From positions 744,001-808,000 of the forward strand of contig JAILXR010000001.1 of the NCBI GenBank assembly GCA_050789445.1: DNA of 64,000 nucleotides, in the 5' to 3' direction. Both the position numbers and the translations under genes were made by a program. The stretch is from JAWSVE01 sp050789445. GTDB taxonomy: Bacteria; Pseudomonadota; Gammaproteobacteria; Pseudomonadales; Cellvibrionaceae. Within the stretch, counting starts at the first letter, position 1; every line of letters starts with the position of its first letter. A model generated the notes under the pieces. The model ran no database searches. It was given only the letters and a program-made list of their open reading frames with translations, and was not told where the DNA came from. This document shows positions 36,549-44,006 of the stretch, one piece after another.

Positions 36549-37454
36549 ATGCGCAAGATAATTACTGCATTTGAGTGGGCTTTCACAGAAAAAAGCATTG
36601 CAACCAAGTTGAGTAACTTAAGGTATCGTTTTAAAAACTATTATATGCTTTTTATGTTCGTTGTGATTGCGAGCTGCGCGATACCTATTGCCTGGTTTAT
36701 CAATTCGGATAATGCGCCGACCATTAAAACAGAAGCCGCTGTTACGTCGGTGCCTGATATATCTAGGTCCACGCAAACTGATTTGCTATATGTTACAGAT
36801 TCTCTCGAAGGCAATGAAGAAGTGGGTGCTACTAATAATGATCCACTAAGAAACCCGCTGTTTGATGGTACCAAAGTTGGCCACCTGTTGGATTCTGCGT
36901 TCAATCTGTTGATTCAAAGCGAAGAGCTTTATCAAGAGGCACTAAATGGTCTTCGGTTGCAACCCAATGTTGCCAGCGAAAAAATAATTAGTGCCTATCG
37001 AAAGCTGGGTGGGGAATTTCCAATTGAGCGTTTCATGATGATGTATTTATTGGGTGATGTGGAGTCCGAAACTGCAATGCCCTTTTTGTCAGAAACCTTA
37101 TACAAGCCTTTAGAGCGGGGTACTACAGAAACTCTTCAAGGACATCATGGTCATGCCGATGAATATCGAGATGAAGTATTGGTTCGCTTGATGGCTGTAA
37201 GGGGCTTAGAAAAGCTTGCTCTAAAAGGCGATGAAAATGCTCGGTATAAAATATTGGAACTTTCTCAAGTAGTGGGTGACTTCACCTTAAAAAGTGATTT
37301 GATGCTTGCCTATTTGGATTCCAGTCAGCAGTACGAGTCTGATTTAAGTATGCTGCGTGACCAGTTGCCCAAAGAGCAACACTATCTATTGTTCGAAGAC
37401 AAGGAATCTGGCATGCGGGAGCTTGAGAAGATATTCAGTGAAGAAGTTCAGTGA
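36549..37454 (+). CDS. Membrane-anchored hypothetical protein with helical-repeat-like domain
   Basis: About 301 residues. A single transmembrane segment (MLFMFVVIASCAIPIAWF) follows a 30-residue cytoplasmic N-terminus; the remainder is periplasmic. After a low-complexity linker, the C-terminal part is wholly helical (LDSAFNLLIQSEELYQEALN, RDEVLVRLMAVRGLEKLALK), with a HEAT/ARM-like rhythm. No family was recognised. A TTG at 36516 extends the frame but the ATG at 36549 is preferred. It is followed after 57 bases by a secreted HEAGH protein; both lie between inverted repeats and may be a unit. Confidence 0.6.
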   Translation: MRKIITAFEWAFTEKSIATKLSNLRYRFKNYYMLFMFVVIASCAIPIAWFINSDNAPTIKTEAAVTSVPDISRSTQTDLLYVTDSLEGNEEVGATNNDPLRNPLFDGTKVGHLLDSAFNLLIQSEELYQEALNGLRLQPNVASEKIISAYRKLGGEFPIERFMMMYLLGDVESETAMPFLSETLYKPLERGTTETLQGHHGHADEYRDEVLVRLMAVRGLEKLALKGDENARYKILELSQVVGDFTLKSDLMLAYLDSSQQYESDLSMLRDQLPKEQHYLLFEDKESGMRELEKIFSEEVQ

Positions 37455-37511
37455 GTTTTTTAGAAACAGCAGGTCGGGTGAGTAAAAATCACAAAGCCAA
37501 ATAGGTGCTCT

Positions 37512-38324
37512 ATGTTAAATAAACGTATCTTAATAAAAATTATCTTGTTGTCGACTGTATTTATGGTGTCAGCGTCGTATGGCCAACAAATGGCGTATGG
37601 CAAACCTTATAATCAAACGAGTTTGTACTGTTTTTCCAACGACAGTATTCCATTATATAGAGAACATACATTTACAAAGCGGATTTCTGATCCATTTCCG
37701 ACACAATCCTGTAGCAATAGGATTAATGCTCATTGGAGTAATTTTGGTATGAAGAATTGGCGGCCGCAGGATCATTTATATGCATCACACGATCCATACG
37801 GTGGCGATCACCCTTGTGATAGAGATCGGTTGTTGAACCGGGTATTGACAGCATTAGAAATGTTAAGGCGGGGCAGAACAACACAGACCCATGTTTTTGG
37901 CGATTACTTAAATGATTCATACAACTTGGCTGCCCAGAGTACAAAATCACTGGGGCCGGTATGCGCTATATCTATAGATGGGAAAATATATGGAGGTATG
38001 AATCTAAATGCATCAGGTCATATTTCAATATCGCTAGACACAATGAAAAGGACTAGTTGGATGGATATGCCTGCATTGTTGGTCCATGAGGCTGGGCACC
38101 TAAATAAGAATCATAACTCTACTAAATGCAAACGAGAGAGGTCGTGCGATACTAATCTTGCTTACAAAGGAGCGAATACCCATACACTCATGTGGTTGCT
38201 TAGCTACGGATTGTATGCAGATGGAGCGGATCAGAAAAAAGCATTCAAAGAAATGGCATTAAGTAAGGCAAAATATGAAAGAGACAACGCTTTCGAGACG
38301 GTGCCGAATATTTACATCCCATGA
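37512..38324 (+). CDS. Secreted zincin-like hypothetical protein (HEAGH motif)
   Basis: A 270-residue protein with a signal peptide (ILIKIILLSTVFMVSASYG) and a zinc-metallopeptidase signature in LLVHEAGHLNKNH at about residue 195, fitting HExxH. Six or more cysteines after the signal (CFSN, QSCS, HPCDR, PVCAI, TKCKRERSC) suggest disulfides and an extracytoplasmic site. The third zinc ligand is not obvious; downstream NTHTLMW could supply a histidine. No known peptidase family was recognised. An ATG with weak SD (AGGTG) is used. Confidence 0.65.
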   Translation: MLNKRILIKIILLSTVFMVSASYGQQMAYGKPYNQTSLYCFSNDSIPLYREHTFTKRISDPFPTQSCSNRINAHWSNFGMKNWRPQDHLYASHDPYGGDHPCDRDRLLNRVLTALEMLRRGRTTQTHVFGDYLNDSYNLAAQSTKSLGPVCAISIDGKIYGGMNLNASGHISISLDTMKRTSWMDMPALLVHEAGHLNKNHNSTKCKRERSCDTNLAYKGANTHTLMWLLSYGLYADGADQKKAFKEMALSKAKYERDNAFETVPNIYIP

Positions 38325-38430
38325 ATTTAAGGGCTGGTCACTTTGGAGCCCTTCAAGAATTTTGGGAAGAAGGTCAATATGACCTCGCTTGTCACCGCGT
38401 ATATGGCGTTCATATAAGTGGGAAGAACAA

Positions 38431-38570
38431 ATGAATAAAAAAGGTGATGTTGCTTCAGCAAAGATTGGCCGACCGAGAAAAGAGGACCAGTAAAAGCATC
38501 GAAACTTAGGGCAGAGAATAAACGTTTAAAAGAGGAGAGCGAGATTCAAATAACTGGGGTCAGATGAGGC
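38431..38570 (+). pseudogene. Remnant of a transposase (IS3-type OrfA-like)
   Basis: An ATG frame gives DVASAKIGRPRKED and stops; the adjacent frame continues ASKLRAENKRLKEESEI. GRPRK followed by a leucine/lysine-rich RAENKRLK segment is the layout of IS3-family OrfA proteins. The fragment is frameshifted, lacks its N-terminus and runs into the right inverted repeat. Confidence 0.45.
38551..38568. repeat. Right inverted repeat of accessory block
   Basis: TAACTGGGGTCAGATGAG, the inverse of the two parts of 36155-36187. Further degraded copies of the motif (ACTCCAGTTAATC, TTACTCCAGTCAAAA) occur at about 38690-38730. Confidence 0.6.
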
Positions 38571-38577
38571 TTTGTTA

Positions 38578-38615
38578 ATAATAAGGCCGCTGTGCTTTAA
38601 CTAATTGGTTTTGGA
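38578..38615 (+). repeat. 38-bp direct repeat, copy 1
   Basis: Begins ATAATAAGGCCGCTGTGCTT and is identical over 38 bases to 40638-40675, then similar with a one-base indel. It flanks the toxin/membrane-protein cassette on its downstream side. Confidence 0.85.
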
Positions 38616-38735
38616 AGCTTCTTCGATAAATTTGGAATTTATAAAAAACTTAATATTTTTTTGATTTTTAAGTATCACTTTACTCCAGTTAATCATCAGA
38701 GTTGATCCAAATTTTACTCCAGTCAAAATCCATTT

Positions 38736-39086
38736 CTAGATAGAAAATATTTCACCAGTGAAACCAGCTACAATCATCATCCAACCTGAAACAAATAACA
38801 CCCAAGCTAATACTTTATCTAAAAGTTTTATATTTTTTTTAACAATTTGAGTGTCGACTATTTGGTTTTCTATATCACTAAAAGATTCGCCAGAAAAAAC
38901 AATTGGCCAAGTATATAAAATGGCCCGACCACAAATTGGATCCCACTGACAAGGGCGTGGTTTGCCTTCAGCAACAACGGCCTTGTCAATTTTTCGCATA
39001 GTAATTATGCCGAATAAAATCCAGAAAATTACCATAATGATAAGAGAACCAACGACAAGAAAATCAAACAAAGCATTAAGTGTCAT
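38736..39086 (-). CDS. Small membrane protein, paralogue B (candidate immunity protein)
   Basis: A 116-residue protein with two clear membrane helices (about 7-29 and 92-110) and a conserved loop with RKIDKAVVAEGKPRPCQWDP and GRAILYTWPIVFSG. It is a near-duplicate of the next gene upstream (39114-39467), with long stretches identical at the DNA level (for example the region around 38878-38938), so the duplication is recent. Small multi-pass membrane proteins encoded after pore-forming toxins are typically immunity proteins; that role is an inference from the neighbour at 39467-40516. Confidence 0.7.
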   Translation of the reverse strand: MTLNALFDFLVVGSLIIMVIFWILFGIITMRKIDKAVVAEGKPRPCQWDPICGRAILYTWPIVFSGESFSDIENQIVDTQIVKKNIKLLDKVLAWVLFVSGWMMIVAGFTGEIFSI

Positions 39087-39113
39087 TGCTGTTTAAATGG
39101 GTTAATTCATTGA

Positions 39114-39467
39114 TTAATGTAAGTCGAAAATCAAGTCAATGATGATGCAAATGATCATTGTCCAACCGGAAACGAATAGCACCCAAGCTAATACTTTATC
39201 TAAAAGGTTTATATTTTTTTTAACAATTTGAGTATCGACTATTTGGTTTTCTAGATCACTAAAAGATTCGCCAGAAAAAACAATTGGCCAAGTATATAAA
39301 ATGGCCCGACCACAAATCGGGTCCCACTGACAAGGACGTGGTTTTCCTGCAGCAACCACGGCTTTATCAATTTTGCGCATAGTAATTATGGCAAAAAAAA
39401 TCCAAAACGTTAGTGAAATGATAAGTAATCCGACAAAAAACAGGTCAAACAAATAGATGAAATCCAT
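39114..39467 (-). CDS. Small membrane protein, paralogue A (candidate immunity protein)
   Basis: A 117-residue protein, same architecture as the gene at 38736: N-terminal helix (about 6-29), the loop RKIDKAVVAAGKPRPCQWDP, and a C-terminal helix (VLAWVLFVSGWTMIICIII). Its ATG overlaps the TAA of the upstream toxin-like gene (TAATG), so translation is coupled. The two copies differ mainly in the first and last helices, which would be the parts facing a membrane-embedded partner. No enzymatic motif is visible. Confidence 0.75.
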   Translation of the reverse strand: MDFIYLFDLFFVGLLIISLTFWIFFAIITMRKIDKAVVAAGKPRPCQWDPICGRAILYTWPIVFSGESFSDLENQIVDTQIVKKNINLLDKVLAWVLFVSGWTMIICIIIDLIFDLH

Positions 39468-40516
39468 TAGTATTGTCCTGCATCTTTTTTCCAGGCGTTA
39501 CCTATTTTTCTCTGTGCCAATTGATCTGCTTGGTAAGCTAAAATTGCTCCAGAAACAACAGAAGAGGCAATTATTATTCCCCAGCCCCATGGTGTCGCCA
39601 TTAAGGCGATGCGGCTTGCGAAAAATGCTGCTCGCCCTATAGAAAAGCCGGTTAAAGCAGATACGCCTAGACCGCCAGTTTGCATAGCTAATTCTCTTTT
39701 CCATTCACCACCCTCTAAATAGCTATTTCTTACGGTGTTAATTCTAAACCCTGCATCTAATACGATTGCTCCGCGACCAGCAAAGCGTAGGCCGGTGGCG
39801 AGTTTGCTAACTTGTTGGCCCTCAGTCATGTTGGCGACGTGTATACCGCGACCACGATGTCTTTCTGCAAGAGTAATACCGCGATCGGCATTGGATAATG
39901 CAGAACCTTTATTTTTTGTAAGACTATCTGCTGGAACTATTCGACGTAGTTCTTGTTGGTAATAGCGATTTAAATTTTCGTAAGCGTTGATGACTTTATT
40001 GCGTAATTCTAATTTTTGTTTTGCGGCAACTCGCCCTACGCGATGATAATTATTCAGCTGAATAAGTGCACGTTGATACTGCTCAATTGCGGCCTGAAAG
40101 CTGTCAGTACGACCGCCTAATACAGCTGCTCCGACACCGGCCAAGCCGTTAGTATCTTGTGACACTTTTGTGAAATCTAGGTTAGCGATATGTTGATCAT
40201 AGAACTTCGCTACTGTGGTTGTTCCGTCTCCAAAAGTAGCGACACACCCTGACAAATTTTCACGTTGATAAATAGGCAGTCGGTTGAGCTGTTGTAAAAC
40301 GATACTTGAGGTGGGAGAGGGAGTTCCTGTTACATCATAAGCGACGTGTGGCGATAACCATTGGTCTTGATTATTGACTTCTGGATTACAGGCTAAAAAC
40401 TGTTCTAGGTTTTCTGGCTGTGAATCACATAATTCTGTTGGGCGAGTAGCGGTGGAGGGAATATATAAATCAGGCATGTTCTCAATATCCTTATTGATTT
40501 GAAGTAGGTTTGTCAT
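39467..40516 (-). CDS. Putative pore-forming toxin/effector with C-terminal glycine-rich hydrophobic domain
   Basis: About 349 residues, no signal peptide. Residues 1-120 are a soluble region (PHVAYDVTG, LSGCVATFGDG), 135-200 are long helices rich in Gln/Tyr/Arg, and 281-330 form a glycine-rich hydrophobic stretch (GGLGVSALTGFSIG, TPWGWGIIIASSVVSGAI) like the membrane-inserting parts of colicins or glycine-zipper T6SS effectors. A short charged tail follows. Translation is coupled to a membrane protein gene that is duplicated, the usual toxin-immunity pattern. An in-frame TTG at 40528 is upstream; the ATG at 40516 is preferred. No named family was recognised with certainty. Confidence 0.6.
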   Translation of the reverse strand: MTNLLQINKDIENMPDLYIPSTATRPTELCDSQPENLEQFLACNPEVNNQDQWLSPHVAYDVTGTPSPTSSIVLQQLNRLPIYQRENLSGCVATFGDGTTTVAKFYDQHIANLDFTKVSQDTNGLAGVGAAVLGGRTDSFQAAIEQYQRALIQLNNYHRVGRVAAKQKLELRNKVINAYENLNRYYQQELRRIVPADSLTKNKGSALSNADRGITLAERHRGRGIHVANMTEGQQVSKLATGLRFAGRGAIVLDAGFRINTVRNSYLEGGEWKRELAMQTGGLGVSALTGFSIGRAAFFASRIALMATPWGWGIIIASSVVSGAILAYQADQLAQRKIGNAWKKDAGQY

Positions 40517-40637
40517 GTGTTGGTTCAATAGTGTGTAACTCTATCATGGGTGATAGAAGTGATGAAGTTTTAGTGTGTGATTTTGTGATTAGGCTAACTT
40601 TTCGTTTTTATAGCTGGTGTCTGGTGAGACTTTAGTC

Positions 40638-40675
40638 ATAATAAGGCCGCTGTGCTTTAACTAATTGGTTTTGGA
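40638..40675 (+). repeat. 38-bp direct repeat, copy 2
   Basis: Exact copy of 38578-38615, 2,060 bases away in the same orientation, just upstream (for the minus strand) of the toxin-like gene. The gap 40517-40881 otherwise holds no gene. Confidence 0.85.
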
Positions 40676-40881
40676 GCTTCTTTAGAGAGGTTTGAGTTTG
40701 TTTGTTAAGTCTTTAGCGTTTATTCTTCGAGCCCATATTGAGTCTTATCTAAATTCAGTTACTTTCTCCACCGTTTTTAATAAATAAAAATAGATTGAAC
40801 CTTCCGAGTTCCAGAACGACTTGTCTATATCAACACGATATTCTTGTAATTCAATAACCATTAAAATTTTGGAGAAATGAA

Positions 40882-41298
40882 ATGAGTAGAAATGCGACGA
40901 CAGTAAAAATACTATTGATCATAAGTTTGCTATTAAGTTTTCAGTCACTAACGTTTGCAGAAAAAACGGGTAAAGGTCCCCAGAAAAAGAAAATTGAAGA
41001 CAAAACATGCGATTACCCAGGTGGCGGAAAAGGTTCATGTAATGCGATGCAAACTTGTTTGTTGGATGGAGGACATCCGGGATCAATGAGTGATGGTACA
41101 GCCATGTGCTGCCCAAAAGACCCTTTAACGACACCCAATCAAACTTGCACGATGATCAAAACAGGTCAACCTATTGTATTGAGACCTACTGCACCAACGA
41201 CTCTCGGTGTGAAAGCAGCGCCAGTAAAACAGCCTTCAGCGCGAGATAAAATGAAAACCAAAAAACTGCCATCAGCGACAACATCTGCACCGAGATAA
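40882..41298 (+). CDS. Small secreted cysteine-rich protein
   Basis: A 138-residue exported protein: signal peptide (VKILLIISLLLSFQSLTFAE), a central block with six cysteines (KTCDYPGG, GSCNAMQTCL, AMCCPKD, QTCTM), then a Pro/Ala/Lys-rich tail. The cysteine spacing suggests a disulfide-stabilised mini-domain. No family was recognised. A good SD (GGAGAA) precedes the ATG at 40882. An ATG five bases upstream is out of frame and stops at once. It lies between the toxin-like cassette and a membrane methyltransferase gene. Confidence 0.65.
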   Translation: MSRNATTVKILLIISLLLSFQSLTFAEKTGKGPQKKKIEDKTCDYPGGGKGSCNAMQTCLLDGGHPGSMSDGTAMCCPKDPLTTPNQTCTMIKTGQPIVLRPTAPTTLGVKAAPVKQPSARDKMKTKKLPSATTSAPR

Positions 41299-41345
41299 TT
41301 GGGCGGTACGACTAAGAATTACAAGGATGCAGAGGAAATACATCA

Positions 41346-41915
41346 ATGCCATTAGGTTTATTAAGTAGTATGCAGTTTGGCTTATGGTTACTGATTAGTA
41401 TTGGGCTAGCGGGCATTTCTTACCGATCACTCAAAAATTGGAAGTGTCACGGTTTTTATCGTTTCTTTGCTTTTGTTGGTACTGCTTTTGTGTTGGTTAG
41501 TAATGTTGCGTATTGGCATTATGAAATTTTTTCTGTTTTACAAATATTTTCTTGGTTGATCTTAATTGTATCATTAGGGTTTCTCATTAATAGTTTGTAT
41601 CAACTTAAATCACATGGAGGCAATCGAACCAAAGAAATAAACACAGAGAACTTTGCTTTTGAAAATACCGGAACATTGGTTGAATCGGGAATTTTTGCCT
41701 ACATTCGGCACCCTATGTATAGCTCTCTATTATTATTTACTTGGGGAGTTTGGCTTAAATATCCCTCGATGATGGCGCTAGGAGCATCTCTTGCAACAAC
41801 ATTGGCGCTTCTTTTGACTGCGAAAGCAGAAGAAAAAGAAAATGTTGATTTTTTCGGAAGCGCGTATGTTGACTACGAAAAGCGGACTAAACGATTTATT
41901 CCCTATTTTTTTTAA
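41346..41915 (+). CDS. Isoprenylcysteine-carboxylmethyltransferase-like membrane methyltransferase
   Basis: A 189-residue integral membrane protein of the ICMT/PEMT superfamily. Four or five membrane helices are visible. The C-terminal SAM-binding signature is present as SGIFAYIRHPMYSSLLLF (RHPxY) and AEEKENVDFFGSAYVDYEKR (EE motif). Bacterial members methylate lipids or small hydrophobic substrates; the substrate here is unknown. It is 47 bases after the Cys-rich gene and may be cotranscribed with it. Confidence 0.85.
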   Translation: MPLGLLSSMQFGLWLLISIGLAGISYRSLKNWKCHGFYRFFAFVGTAFVLVSNVAYWHYEIFSVLQIFSWLILIVSLGFLINSLYQLKSHGGNRTKEINTENFAFENTGTLVESGIFAYIRHPMYSSLLLFTWGVWLKYPSMMALGASLATTLALLLTAKAEEKENVDFFGSAYVDYEKRTKRFIPYFF

Positions 41916-41982
41916 AAATATAAATTTTTTATTTTATATTTTAACTGCGTTTTTTGCGGAAAAATTCAGGAGCTACACGCCC

Positions 41983-42765
41983 CTAAGAAAATAATGACTT
42001 ACGCCATTGGTAAATCTTTCTATTGATATGAAAACAACAACGGTTGCCTAAGTAGAGGGGTAACTTCCAACGCTTCAAGCGAAACATTACCGGAAGAATA
42101 GTACCGTCTAACCAACCCGAATTAAGGCGTAAATAGAGCGTAAGGCTTGGTGATAAGGGAGACCATCGAATAGGGCGAATCGTACTATTAACTGGAAGCA
42201 TGTATGTTTTTGCGAGGCCAGTGTTCGGGTCGAAATTTGCACCATTTTCTCTTTTGGCCATTTTAAGCATTAGTTTATGTTCAAAGCTTTGCGGATTTGA
42301 TTCTTGCAATGTATAGCGGTCGTTAGTGCCTACCGTGAAGATGGAGGTAGTTAAAAACGACGACAGGTGGCAGGTACTAAACATATAGAGGGGTCGGAGA
42401 TCGAGGGTTAAAAGGCGTCGAGCCAGAGCCACGGTTAGCCAAAGTGCAAAGAGAGCGTTGTGCTGATTAGGCTTTATATAAGTATAGCTCATAAGAAAAC
42501 AGCGATAACTCTTCGCTTCTATTTCACCTTCGTAAACGGTCAAAAAAGCAGTTGCAATTAATTCTCTATTGGGGGTTCTGGCAGAAAAGAAAGTATGCAT
42601 ACGCGACGTTGCTAACGAAAAATTTTTCCAATCCTGTTCCCGGCTAATACCAGGTAACATACTCATAGTTGATTGTCTGACTTCCCAGGCTTCACGCATT
42701 AAGCTTTCGCTCATTTTCGATACGTCACACTTAGAGTAATAATTTTTAGAAAGTAGGTTAAACAT
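41983..42765 (-). CDS. Uncharacterised protein of DegT operon
   Basis: A 260-residue soluble protein. I do not recognise its family. Segments such as RELIATAFLTVYEGEIEAKSY, SYTYIKPNQHNALFALWLTV and PLYMFSTCHLSSFL alternate strands and helices in the manner of acyltransferase (GNAT-like) folds, but no acetyl-CoA loop is clear. The C-terminus is rich in Arg and Leu with several aromatic residues. It begins 30 bases after the second DegT gene, so it is the third gene of a tight minus-strand operon and probably acts on the same product. Confidence 0.55.
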   Translation of the reverse strand: MFNLLSKNYYSKCDVSKMSESLMREAWEVRQSTMSMLPGISREQDWKNFSLATSRMHTFFSARTPNRELIATAFLTVYEGEIEAKSYRCFLMSYTYIKPNQHNALFALWLTVALARRLLTLDLRPLYMFSTCHLSSFLTTSIFTVGTNDRYTLQESNPQSFEHKLMLKMAKRENGANFDPNTGLAKTYMLPVNSTIRPIRWSPLSPSLTLYLRLNSGWLDGTILPVMFRLKRWKLPLYLGNRCCFHINRKIYQWRKSLFS

Positions 42766-42795
42766 AGTTCTAACTTTTTTGTATTGATTTTACCC

Positions 42796-44004
42796 TTAGG
42801 CTTTTGCTTCGATAATTGCTTGTTTTAATACGCTACCCAAAAAGTAACATTCTTGATCAGTAAAATTTAACGGTAGTCGAAGATCAAATAGACGGCTCAG
42901 AATTTTTTCTGTCTGTGGTATTTGGGTTGGGTTTTGCATATAGGACCAATGTTCGGGGCGACTGGTGAAGCCTTTTGGGTTATCGGCGCCAAACCATTTA
43001 AGGTGTATACCTTGCTGTGAAGTAAGCACAAGTAAGCGTTCAATCTCGTTGACCTCGTATGAGGGTAAGCTGAACTGTAAAGAGCTGGGAACATAATCCG
43101 CATCTGAAAAACGCTGCGCGAATTTTACTCCGGGAATGTGTTTAAGTTGTGCGAGAACCTGTGTGTAAATGTGTTGCCATTGAGTTTTCCAGTTATTGAC
43201 CAAAGCAAGCTGGGGTCGCAAAATGGCCGCGCTTAAATCGGACATGCGCAACGAATAGTTGGGCGTGTTAAACCGCAGTGCTTCAAATTTCTCTAGTGAT
43301 GGTCGAGCTTTGTGTTGCCCGTAAAGCATATAGCTACCCGACATCAAAATAGCAGCGGCAGCCAAGTCTTCATCATTGGTAGCGAGCAATCCACCTTCGC
43401 CCGCGTTGATGTGTTTAAAAGATTGCGCCGAAAAGCAAGCGGCTTTACCGAAACTCCCTAACGGTTTTGTTCTCCATCGCGCGCCTAAGGTGTGAGCGCA
43501 ATCCTCAATTAACGTGAGTGAATATTGGTTACATAATTCGTGAATATGTTCCATATTGGGAAACAAGCCTCGCATATAAGACAGCAGCAAAAAGCGAGCA
43601 TTTGGATACTCTTTTGCTTTGCGCTCTAAATCTGCGAGGTCAACAATGCAGTCTTGGTTTGTTTCTACCAATACAGGTTCAGCGCCCGCATGATGAATGG
43701 CTCCTGGTACAGGTGCCAAAGTAAATGCATTCAGTAAAACCGGCTCTCCCGATTTTACACCCGCTGCCTTGAGTGCGAGAAATAACGCAGAACCTCCTGA
43801 GTTAACGGCCACACAATATTTTGACCCTATAAATGTCGAAAATTCTTGTTCTAGTAATGCGGCATCTGACAGAGTGGTGTCGGAGGTTTCTCCATACCTA
43901 AATAAATAACCGCTTTTAAGAATGCGTAACGCGGCATCGATGGATGCATCAGGAAGACATGGTGGCCTTGCCAAGTCGATCGCAGGATTTTTTTTTGTAG
44001 ACAC
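42796..44004 (-). CDS. DegT/DnrJ/EryC1/StrS-type PLP enzyme, second copy
   Basis: A 402-residue fold-type I PLP protein. The cofactor Lys is K197 in AQSFKHINAGEGG and the PLP-nitrogen Asp is D168 in TLIEDCAHTLG. The family member acting on nucleotide-4-keto-sugars transfers an amino group from glutamate, but no sugar-nucleotide genes are nearby. It starts 2 bases after the upstream DegT gene. The two are clearly divergent paralogues rather than a recent duplication, suggesting a heterodimer or sequential steps. Confidence 0.85.
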   Translation of the reverse strand: MSTKKNPAIDLARPPCLPDASIDAALRILKSGYLFRYGETSDTTLSDAALLEQEFSTFIGSKYCVAVNSGGSALFLALKAAGVKSGEPVLLNAFTLAPVPGAIHHAGAEPVLVETNQDCIVDLADLERKAKEYPNARFLLLSYMRGLFPNMEHIHELCNQYSLTLIEDCAHTLGARWRTKPLGSFGKAACFSAQSFKHINAGEGGLLATNDEDLAAAAILMSGSYMLYGQHKARPSLEKFEALRFNTPNYSLRMSDLSAAILRPQLALVNNWKTQWQHIYTQVLAQLKHIPGVKFAQRFSDADYVPSSLQFSLPSYEVNEIERLLVLTSQQGIHLKWFGADNPKGFTSRPEHWSYMQNPTQIPQTEKILSRLFDLRLPLNFTDQECYFLGSVLKQAIIEAKA

Positions 44005-44006
44005 AA

